9,838 nt of DNA from an uncultured Methylococcaceae bacterium. Lineage in GTDB: Bacteria > Pseudomonadota > Gammaproteobacteria > Methylococcales > Methylomonadaceae. The position numbers and the translations under genes were made by a program. Shown piece by piece: positions 1 through 6,732 of this stretch (position 1 is the stretch's first letter; each line of letters opens with the position of its first letter). The stretch lies in assembly GCA_913009515.1 (NCBI GenBank), contig CAJVYO010000043.1, forward strand, positions 1-9,838. Reading direction: 5' to 3'. The notes below the pieces were generated by a model. The model was not told the origin of the DNA. It was given only the letters and a program-made list of their open reading frames with translations, and ran no database searches.

Positions 1-215
1 CCACAAATGGTGCTTTCTTTCACTGCATCAGCGACTGCTTGTACCGCTAAAAAGTCACCCTCACTTGCCGCAGGAAAACCCGCCTCAATAATATCGACTT
101 TCATCCGTTCTAACGCACGGGCAATGCGTACTTTTTCATCACGCGTCATTGACGCACCTGGACTTTGCTCACCATCACGCAAAGTTGTATCAAAAATAAT
201 TAAATTGTCTTTCAT
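1..215 (-). CDS. leuA: 2-isopropylmalate synthase, N-terminal fragment (cut by window edge)
   Basis: The first committed enzyme of leucine synthesis; it condenses acetyl-CoA with 2-oxoisovalerate to give 2-isopropylmalate in the cytosol. Only the first 71 codons lie in the window. Seen: the protein begins MKDNLIIFDTTLRDGEQSPG, the hallmark start of the TIM barrel of this family, with Arg13-Asp14 as the conserved catalytic/metal-binding pair. It continues through an ALERM segment and EAGFPAAS, as in proteobacterial LeuA. Homocitrate synthase and citramalate synthase share the DTTLRDGEQ motif, but the immediate start, the GEQSPGASM variant and the position behind pssA favour LeuA. The ATG at 213-215 (read on minus) is the natural start, since the family motif follows at once; the ribosome site before it is weak. 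It lies 73 bp downstream of pssA in the same direction, a linkage well known in proteobacteria, so co-transcription is plausible. Confidence 0.93.
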   Translation of the reverse strand, partial: MKDNLIIFDTTLRDGEQSPGASMTRDEKVRIARALERMKVDIIEAGFPAASEGDFLAVQAVADAVKESTIC

Positions 216-288
216 AGTCCACTCATTGAGTAGTGCGGTTAAAAAACCGACTTATGTTAAAAGAAGTCTCTTGCTAATTAGCGATTCA

Positions 289-1038
289 CTAATTAACCCG
301 ATCTTGACGTTTACGACGTAATAATAATATCGTAAATAAAGGACCTGATAAGGCATAGCCAAAAAAGAACAGGCATAATACCGTCGCAGGATTAGATAAT
401 AACACCGCAACGCCTAACATGATGCCAATCATCACCACAAAAGGCACTTTACCGCGTAAGTTAATATCTTTAAAACTGTAATAGCGAAAATTACTCACCA
501 TTAATAGACCCGTGGCAATGGTTAAAATAGCAATAAACCACGTCCATTCATGTAAGCCATAGTCATACTTTTCACTCACCCAAACAAAACCCGCTAAAAT
601 CGCAGCAGCGGCAGGGCTAGGCAAGCCTTGAAAATAACTCTTATCCTCAGTGCCTAGTTGGGTATTAAAACGTGCTAAACGCAATGCCCCGCCAGCTAAA
701 TGAATAAAGGCTGCAATTAAACCCGCCTGCCCTAAACTTTCTAATGACCATAAATACATAATCACCGCAGGCGCAGCGCCAAAGGAAATCATATCTGCCA
801 TGCTATCGTATTCTGCCCCAAAATCACTTTGGGTATTAGTTAAGCGTGCCACTCGACCATCGAGCCCATCCAGCACTAACGAAATAAAAATTAACATACC
901 TGCGGTTTCAAAATTCCCCGAAATAGCAGAGGTGATTGCATAAAATCCTGAAAATAAAGCAGCTGTTGTAAATAAATTAGGTAATAAATAAATCCCGCGA
1001 CTTCGTTTTTTCACAGGTATTTCATTGTTATCAGTCAT
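289..1038 (-). CDS. pssA: CDP-diacylglycerol--serine O-phosphatidyltransferase
   Basis: Integral membrane enzyme that transfers a phosphatidyl group from CDP-diacylglycerol to L-serine, giving phosphatidylserine, the precursor of phosphatidylethanolamine. Seen: 249 aa with the complete CDP-alcohol phosphotransferase signature, Asp57-x2-Asp60-Gly61-x2-Ala64-Arg65-x8-Gly74-x3-Asp78-x3-Asp82. Around it are several hydrophobic helices (roughly residues 22-40, 44-57, 88-118, 142-156, 167-182, 198-215 and 217-240) and basic ends (KKRSR near the start, RRKRQDR at the end). The opening RGIYLLPNLFTTAALFSGFY is typical of the membrane-type (subclass II) PssA rather than the unrelated phospholipase-D-like E. 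coli enzyme. Length is normal for the family. It is transcribed away from the large kinase gene and toward leuA. The ATG start is supported by family alignment from the RGIYLLPN segment onward; the upstream ribosome site is poor. Phosphatidylglycerophosphate synthase shares the core motif but not this N-terminus. Confidence 0.93.
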   Translation of the reverse strand: MTDNNEIPVKKRSRGIYLLPNLFTTAALFSGFYAITSAISGNFETAGMLIFISLVLDGLDGRVARLTNTQSDFGAEYDSMADMISFGAAPAVIMYLWSLESLGQAGLIAAFIHLAGGALRLARFNTQLGTEDKSYFQGLPSPAAAAILAGFVWVSEKYDYGLHEWTWFIAILTIATGLLMVSNFRYYSFKDINLRGKVPFVVMIGIMLGVAVLLSNPATVLCLFFFGYALSGPLFTILLLRRKRQDRVN

Positions 1039-1072
1039 GAATCATCATCTTAAATCGCTAAAAAGTGGATTG

Positions 1073-1085
1073 ACTATTGTATAGT
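1073..1085. repeat. Interrupted palindrome in the divergent pssA / kinase intergenic region
   Basis: The arms ACTAT and ATAGT are separated by TGT, giving a 13-bp inverted repeat roughly midway between the two divergent starts. The sequence around it is AT-rich and contains -10-like words on both strands (TATAGT at 1080-1085 on plus; TACAAT on minus across the same bases). A TTGACT at 1070-1075 resembles a -35 box, but no -10 lies about 17 bp from it. The repeat could be an operator or simply a promoter core for either gene. The arms are only 5 bp, so chance is a real possibility. Confidence 0.2.
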
Positions 1086-1166
1086 ATTTGAGCGACAAGC
1101 CATAAAATAAACAAGGTGAATTAATGAGCATTCAGCATTAAAATAATACCCTACGCTAAAATTAAA

Positions 1167-1173
1167 TTGAGGA
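1167..1173 (+). promoter_or_regulatory. Ribosome binding site that fixes the start of the large kinase gene
   Basis: TTGAGGA contains a good Shine-Dalgarno core (GAGGA, 1169-1173) with 8 nt to the ATG at 1182. The TTG at its left end (1167) is in frame with the gene and could be called as a start, but that would put the start codon inside the ribosome site and add a meaningless MRTKH. The ATG at 1182 is therefore preferred, giving 1713 aa rather than 1718. Confidence 0.75.
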
Positions 1174-1181
1174 CAAAGCAC

Positions 1182-4100
1182 ATGACAACACTCTTTAATT
1201 ATCAAATTTTGCAGAAATTAGGGACGAGTATGCACTCTGAAATCTTTAAAGTGTCTGCTCCCGATAAACCTAACGAGATAAAAGTCCTCAGAAAAATTAA
1301 AGCGCCTTTCAATTCTGCAAATGTTAAAGAATACTTAGAACAACAAATTGAACAACAGAGCAACCTACCTTTAACACAAAGCACTCACCCGACAATTATT
1401 CAGCCCGATAATGATAATTTCTTTTTAATCCAAGATTTTATAACTGATTACTCGCTAACCGACTGGCTACAGCAACAGCAACAAGGCTTTAATATTGAAC
1501 ACATACTGACCGTCGCAATTTCGCTGGTTCACAGCTTAGGCGATTTGCATAAAGCAGGTCATATCCATAAAGGCTTAAAACCTAACAACGTACTACTTGA
1601 CCCTGATACGCTTATCGTACAGATTATAGATAATATTAGAGTGTTGGATATTAACCAGCTTAGTCACTTTATTTATGATGCCCAATTTTGTCAGCATACC
1701 TTGCCTTATCTTGCACCAGAACAAACCGAAAAAATTAAATATTCGGTCAATTATAATACTGATTTATATGCCATCGGTATTATCATTTATGAAGCCTTAA
1801 CCGGTACGCCGCCATTTTCATTTGATGACCCTGTCACTATTTTACATTCACATTTAGCCGCCACCCCGCAACGTGTTGAGTCTATTAATCCTCAAATACC
1901 CGTCATATTAGGCGATATTGTTGAACAACTATTACAAAAAGCCCCTGAAAAACGCTATCAAACCGCATCAGGTTTAAAAGCCGATTTAGAGCAGTGCCTA
2001 TCACAATGGCAAACCAAACAGGCAATCAATAGTTTCAACTTAAAGCGTCACGATTTTAGTAATCAAATCACCATTCCTTCTATTATGGTCGGACGGAATA
2101 CTGAAAAGCAACACATGCTACAAGAGTTTGAAAAAAGTGCGTCAGGGTACTTTCGTTCCGCCTTAATTTCAGGTTATTCAGGTATTGGTAAAACACGCTT
2201 AATTCAGGAATTACAATTACCCATCGTGAGCAATCACGGTTATTTTTGTGCAGGAAAATTTGATCAATTTCAAAAACATATTCCCTACAGCACGTTAGTG
2301 CAAGCGTTTACCCATTTAATTAAAACCTACCTCACGGAAGATGATGAACGCCAACAATATTGGCGTGACTTAATACAGAAAACCTTAGGTAACAATGCCC
2401 GCTTAATCACCGATTTAATCCCTGAATTGGAATTAATTATAGGTAAACCTGCTGCCCTACCTCATTTACCGCCCGTTGAAGCCCGTAACCGTTTTAATGA
2501 CACCATGGGTTTATTTATTACTTGTCTGGCAAACAAAAAACATCCCCTCACCCTGTTTATTGATGATTTACAATGGTGCGACAGTGCCAGCTTTGATGTA
2601 TTAGAGTATATTTTTACTAACGCCAGCGATTATCCTTATTTATTTTGGATAGGGGCTTATCGGCATAATGAAGTCGACAATACCCACCGATTAACATACT
2701 TAATTGAAAAAGCTCAACAATTACAACGTCCCCTGCTGCAAATTAGGCTAGAAACCCTAACGCTTAAAGATGTAAATGAAATGACCGCGTATATTTTAAA
2801 TACCTATGCGTCACGGACTGAAGCCTTGGCAAAGGTGATTTTTAATACCTCAATGGGTAATCCATTATTTGTCAATGAAAGCTTACGTTGGTTACATAGC
2901 TATCAACATCTACATTTAAATGAAGATGGTTTTTGGGCATGGGACGATGAACAATTACGGCATACCCATATCCCTGAAACCGCACGAGATTTATTTAAAG
3001 ATAAAATTCAAAAACTGCCGTTATCCTTGCAAAAAATACTCGGCATTGCGGCTATTTTAGGGGCAAGATTTGAAGCAGAAGACCTAGCACTCACGGTCAA
3101 CATGACGATGCCCGAACTCAATCATGCCCTAGCAGAAGCCTTTTTACAAAATATTTTATTGCGTGATAACCAACAAATAGTATTTTTTCATGACCAAGTA
3201 CAAGCAGCGGCAGAACGCTTAATTGATGACGAGCATAAACAAAAAATACATGATCAAATTGCAACCGCCTTAATAAAAACTATCCCAGCAGATTGTGCTT
3301 ACGAAAAATTGGATAATTTATTTGCCATTGTGCAACATTTAGATGCCGCAGGTTCTGCTAAGGCTTCCAATCCAGCCACCTGCTCTCAAGAAGCGGCCTT
3401 ATATTATGCTGCGGGTATCGCCTCAATGGATTCTCTCGCCATAGACAGTGCCTATTATTATTTTCAACTGGCTCAAAATATGAGCAATGATAAGGATTGG
3501 ACGCACAACTACACCTTTATCTTCTCACTGTATAAATATTTAGCCCGTACCGAAATGGCACTCGGTCATCAAGATGCCGCTGAAAATACCTTAGAAATTG
3601 TTATTCAACGCTCCAATAATCATTTAGACCGTGCAGATTGCTTATACGAACAAGCCATCAGTTTATCGTCTCTCGGACAATTTAAAAAAGCTATTAAAAC
3701 AGGCAACCGAGGCTTAGATTATTTTAATCGCCGTATTCCAGATGATAATGCACTAGCAATGCAGAAAATTGAACAGCTTTCCGCTCAATTTCATCAGCCT
3801 AACCGTGATATTTGGCAGGAAATTCTCACTATAAAACCCAGTCATGACCGAGCTTTATTAATTGAGGTGGGTATTTGCGGTGATATATTACCTGATTATT
3901 ATCTGGCGGGCATGTTAAATCAATGTTTTTTAGCTGCCTTTCAAGCGGTTGAAAATTGTTTACTGGGCGGTATTGATGAAAATGCCTCAATCAGTTTTGC
4001 CTTAGTGGGGTTATTTTTACAAACCCAAGGGCGTTATGACTTATCACTACGTTATGAGAACTTAGCCTTAACCTTTGCAGAACGCTATCCGAATACCTTC

Positions 4101-6323
4101 GGTGCCATGCGAGGCATGAGTGCTTTGTTATGGTTTATCAGCCATAATCATAAAACCGCTGAAGCTATGATTGAACGCTGTCAGCACAATATTGATCGTG
4201 GTAAACGTTGCGGCGACCTGTTTCATGTCGGTATCGATTTTGGGCCTTATCTCTGGTATTTAATCCTTCAGGGTAAGGATATGCAGAAAATCCATAATCT
4301 TGCGATTGAATGCAACAGTTTTTCCAATCGCTATAATTTATCGTTATCCTTAGGTTTAGGAAAAAGTACCTTAATGGGCTGGTCTTCCTTAATGCAAACT
4401 CATATTCCTCACTATAGCTCTCAAAAAATAGCGAAAACCCTCGCCCTTTGGCAAAAAGATATGCATATTGTGTCGATTGGCACCTATTACATACTCGCGG
4501 GAATGGCACATTATTATTTAGGCGATACGCATAAATCAGTCGAAAATATTGATAAGGCTGAACCCTGTTTAATCAGCTTAACCGACAACAGTTTAAACCG
4601 TTTATGGTTTGTATTCCGCTATCTCAATATCGTCCAAAAAACAGATATTACTCAACAAGAACACGCTATTTTAGACGATTGTTTGCAGCGGGTTTCAACA
4701 TGGGCTGATTTAGGCGTGATGTATCAGCCTTATCTTGCCTTAATGATTGCTGAACAGGCTTTTCATACTGATGATTTCAACCTAGCTCGCAGCCATTATT
4801 TAGCTGCTATTGATAGTAGTTATCAACAAGGCTATACCTTTCTGGAAGCCTTTAGCCAACAACGTCTAGGGGAACTACATCTTAAGCACCAACATCGAAA
4901 CGCAGAAAGCTATTTACAGCACGCCTTATTAGGTTATCAACAATGTGGTGCTGATATTAAAGCTCAACAACTCATCACACGCTATGCACTCATTACCTCT
5001 GAAACAGCCCCTGCTAATGATGAATACGCCTCCTTGGGACAATTACAAGATATTCAATACTTATTAGCCGCTAGCCAACAAATTACCCAAGCACTTGACC
5101 TAAACACGCTATTATCAACGATTATGAAAGCCATTATGCAGCGTTTAGGCGTGCAAAATGGTTTCCTACTTATTGCTGAAAACCAAAATTTAACGCTTTT
5201 TGCCAAAGCCGAAAAAAAAGACGATGTTGAAGTATTAATAGAATCCGTTAATAGCAGCGACACCAGCACATTAAGCATGGCGATTGTCAATTATGTGTTT
5301 CGTATTGAAGAAAGCATCTTATTAAATAATGCCCATCATGAAGGCGATTTCATTACCGATAAAACGGTGATTGAACAACAGTTAAAATCAATTTTATGCT
5401 TACCCTTAATAAAACAGCAAAAAGTATTAGGGGTTTTATATTTAGAAAATCATTTAGTGGCAGATATTTTTACCGTTGAACAAATAGAGCAAACTAAACT
5501 CTTAACCACTCAAGCATCGATTGCCCTGCATAATGTTTTATTGATGACTGAAATGCAAACAAATTACGACAAAATAGAACACTTCAATAAAACCTTAGAA
5601 CAACGCGTTGCCAAACGTACCCAAGCCTTAAATGAGGTCAATGAAGAATTAAAAAATTTCGCCTATGTTGTTTCGCATGATTTAAAAGCTCCGTTACGGG
5701 CTATCAATCAACTTTCAGCGTGGATAGAAGAAGATTATGCAGAGGCTTTTGGCGAGGAAGGCCGCGAACAAATGAGCTTGTTACGCGGTCGTGCCAAGCG
5801 GATGCACGATATGATAGAAGGCATTTTGCAATACTCACGTATCGGTCGCACCAAAATCATTTACGAAACTATCGACTTAAATGTTTTATTTGCCGACATA
5901 GTGAATACCGTTGTTCCACCTGAACATATCAAACTCGTGGTGCAACCTGACTTGCCCACACTCACCGCTGATAAAATAAGATTATTTCAAGTAATTCAAA
6001 ATTTATTGGATAATGCGATAAAATACAACGATAAAAAAGAAGGTGTTATCCAGTTTAGTTGTGAAGCAAACGAGCAGCATTGGCAGTTCAGCTTGCAAGA
6101 TAATGGGCAGGGGATTGCGAAAGAACATCAACAAAAAGTGTTTCAGCTTTTTCATACCTTAGCAGCAAAAGACACTACCGACAGTACTGGCGTGGGATTA
6201 AGTTTGATAGAAAAAAGCATTACTAATTGGGGTGGTAAAATTTCACTGCAATCAGAAGTAGGCAAAGGCTGTAAATTTAGCTTTACCTTACCTAAAAACA
6301 GGAAAAATAATAATTATGAATAG
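1182..6323 (+). CDS. Giant HstK-type sensor: Ser/Thr (pseudo)kinase - AAA ATPase - TPR-like - GAF - histidine kinase
   Basis: A 1713-aa soluble signalling protein with no signal peptide or membrane segment. Domains in order: protein-kinase fold (about 5-280); STAND/AAA_16-type ATPase (about 300-690) with Walker A Gly331-x4-Gly336-Lys337-Thr338 and Walker B ending Asp461-Asp462; a long alpha-helical TPR-like region (about 730-1285); GAF (about 1295-1452); a coiled linker (1455-1490); and a histidine kinase with phospho-acceptor His1499 in FAYVVSHDLKAPLRAI. The N box has Asn1607/Asn1611, the G1 box is DNGQGI at 1640-1645, the F box lies near 1654-1657 and the G2 box is Gly1670-Val-Gly1672-Leu. 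The kinase fold keeps Lys34, Asp150, APE (178-180) and Asp194. However, HRD is His129-Lys130-Gly131, DFG is Asp150-Asn-Ile, and the glycine loop (14-19) is GTSMHS, so phosphotransfer by this domain is doubtful. The order matches the family typical of filamentous cyanobacteria (HstK) and also found in some gammaproteobacteria. It has no receiver domain, and the next two genes, which overlap in a chain, encode receivers. The signal is unknown. Confidence 0.92.
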   Translation: MTTLFNYQILQKLGTSMHSEIFKVSAPDKPNEIKVLRKIKAPFNSANVKEYLEQQIEQQSNLPLTQSTHPTIIQPDNDNFFLIQDFITDYSLTDWLQQQQQGFNIEHILTVAISLVHSLGDLHKAGHIHKGLKPNNVLLDPDTLIVQIIDNIRVLDINQLSHFIYDAQFCQHTLPYLAPEQTEKIKYSVNYNTDLYAIGIIIYEALTGTPPFSFDDPVTILHSHLAATPQRVESINPQIPVILGDIVEQLLQKAPEKRYQTASGLKADLEQCLSQWQTKQAINSFNLKRHDFSNQITIPSIMVGRNTEKQHMLQEFEKSASGYFRSALISGYSGIGKTRLIQELQLPIVSNHGYFCAGKFDQFQKHIPYSTLVQAFTHLIKTYLTEDDERQQYWRDLIQKTLGNNARLITDLIPELELIIGKPAALPHLPPVEARNRFNDTMGLFITCLANKKHPLTLFIDDLQWCDSASFDVLEYIFTNASDYPYLFWIGAYRHNEVDNTHRLTYLIEKAQQLQRPLLQIRLETLTLKDVNEMTAYILNTYASRTEALAKVIFNTSMGNPLFVNESLRWLHSYQHLHLNEDGFWAWDDEQLRHTHIPETARDLFKDKIQKLPLSLQKILGIAAILGARFEAEDLALTVNMTMPELNHALAEAFLQNILLRDNQQIVFFHDQVQAAAERLIDDEHKQKIHDQIATALIKTIPADCAYEKLDNLFAIVQHLDAAGSAKASNPATCSQEAALYYAAGIASMDSLAIDSAYYYFQLAQNMSNDKDWTHNYTFIFSLYKYLARTEMALGHQDAAENTLEIVIQRSNNHLDRADCLYEQAISLSSLGQFKKAIKTGNRGLDYFNRRIPDDNALAMQKIEQLSAQFHQPNRDIWQEILTIKPSHDRALLIEVGICGDILPDYYLAGMLNQCFLAAFQAVENCLLGGIDENASISFALVGLFLQTQGRYDLSLRYENLALTFAERYPNTFGAMRGMSALLWFISHNHKTAEAMIERCQHNIDRGKRCGDLFHVGIDFGPYLWYLILQGKDMQKIHNLAIECNSFSNRYNLSLSLGLGKSTLMGWSSLMQTHIPHYSSQKIAKTLALWQKDMHIVSIGTYYILAGMAHYYLGDTHKSVENIDKAEPCLISLTDNSLNRLWFVFRYLNIVQKTDITQQEHAILDDCLQRVSTWADLGVMYQPYLALMIAEQAFHTDDFNLARSHYLAAIDSSYQQGYTFLEAFSQQRLGELHLKHQHRNAESYLQHALLGYQQCGADIKAQQLITRYALITSETAPANDEYASLGQLQDIQYLLAASQQITQALDLNTLLSTIMKAIMQRLGVQNGFLLIAENQNLTLFAKAEKKDDVEVLIESVNSSDTSTLSMAIVNYVFRIEESILLNNAHHEGDFITDKTVIEQQLKSILCLPLIKQQKVLGVLYLENHLVADIFTVEQIEQTKLLTTQASIALHNVLLMTEMQTNYDKIEHFNKTLEQRVAKRTQALNEVNEELKNFAYVVSHDLKAPLRAINQLSAWIEEDYAEAFGEEGREQMSLLRGRAKRMHDMIEGILQYSRIGRTKIIYETIDLNVLFADIVNTVVPPEHIKLVVQPDLPTLTADKIRLFQVIQNLLDNAIKYNDKKEGVIQFSCEANEQHWQFSLQDNGQGIAKEHQQKVFQLFHTLAAKDTTDSTGVGLSLIEKSITNWGGKISLQSEVGKGCKFSFTLPKNRKNNNYE

Positions 6324-6732
6324 TTTACAACCTATTTTGTTGGTAGAAGATGATGCGGTAGACATCATGACCATTAAACGCTGCTTTAAACAACTCAACA
6401 TCACTAATGAATTATTAGTCGCCACCAATGGCAAAATGGCGTTTGATATTTTATTGAATGCCATACATCCTCCTCATCCTTGCTTAGTGATATTAGATAT
6501 CAATATGCCGATTATGAATGGCTTGGAGTTTCTAAATCAGATTAAAAAGAACGCAGCATTAAAGCATATACCCGTGGTCATACTCTCTTCGTCTAAAGAA
6601 GAAAAAGATATTATGTATTGTTATACACAGGGCATTGCAGGCTATATGCTTAAACCGCTGGAATATGACAAATTTGTTGAATCTATCAGATTATTAAATA
6701 ACTATTGGTCAATGAATGAGTTACCTTTATGA
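6316..6732 (+). CDS. Single-domain response regulator, Rcp1 type
   Basis: A stand-alone receiver of 138 aa with no output domain. Seen: acidic pocket Glu11-Asp12-Asp13, phospho-acceptor Asp61 in LVILDINMP, switch Ser91 in VVILSSS, and Lys113 in MLKPLEY, so all receiver catalytic positions are filled. The sequence style (VEDDAVDIMTIKRCFK at the start, SSSKEEKDI after the switch residue, long basic insert NQIKKN) is that of the Rcp1 family, known as partners of phytochrome-type histidine kinases in cyanobacteria. Its ATG lies inside the last codons of the giant kinase gene (8-nt overlap). The only upstream ribosome-like word, AGGA at 6300-6303, is 12 nt away, so translation probably depends on coupling. 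It probably accepts phosphate from His1499 of the upstream kinase and acts through protein contacts or as a phosphate shuttle or sink; the target is unknown. Confidence 0.93.
   Translation: MNSLQPILLVEDDAVDIMTIKRCFKQLNITNELLVATNGKMAFDILLNAIHPPHPCLVILDINMPIMNGLEFLNQIKKNAALKHIPVVILSSSKEEKDIMYCYTQGIAGYMLKPLEYDKFVESIRLLNNYWSMNELPL

Noticed and set aside
236..249. Hairpin CGGTT-AAAA-AACCG between pssA and leuA considered as a terminator
   Set aside because: The stem is only 5 bp with three G-C pairs and no T tract follows it in the minus direction, so it does not support termination between the two genes.
7..321. Plus-strand open frame of about 100 codons across the left edge
   Set aside because: It lies antisense to the clear LeuA N-terminus and runs into the 3' end of pssA; its composition is that of a shadow frame and it shows no protein family features.
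1202..1384. Minus-strand open frame opposite the kinase N-terminus
   Set aside because: Short shadow of the plus-strand gene, without start context or family match.
1470..1484. Run of five glutamines in the kinase domain (CAG/CAA codons)
   Set aside because: Short mixed-codon run in a surface loop; not a meaningful repeat expansion.
4165..4509. Minus-strand open frame inside the TPR-like region of the large kinase
   Set aside because: Antisense to a continuous, conserved coding frame, with no ribosome site and no recognisable motif.
5054..5290. Minus-strand open frame opposite the GAF domain
   Set aside because: Antisense shadow; the GAF coding frame on plus is well supported.
5067..5540. 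GAF domain considered as a bilin-binding phytochrome or cyanobacteriochrome domain, given the phytochrome-type kinase after it
   Set aside because: The only Cys (Cys1406, in SILCLPL) lies in a core beta strand and lacks the Cys-His pair of bilin-binding GAF domains; no PHY domain follows. A light sensor is not supported.
5720..5923. Plus-strand frame within the histidine kinase region
   Set aside because: It overlaps the H-box and following helix in another frame; the basic, Arg/Cys-rich translation is typical of out-of-frame reading.
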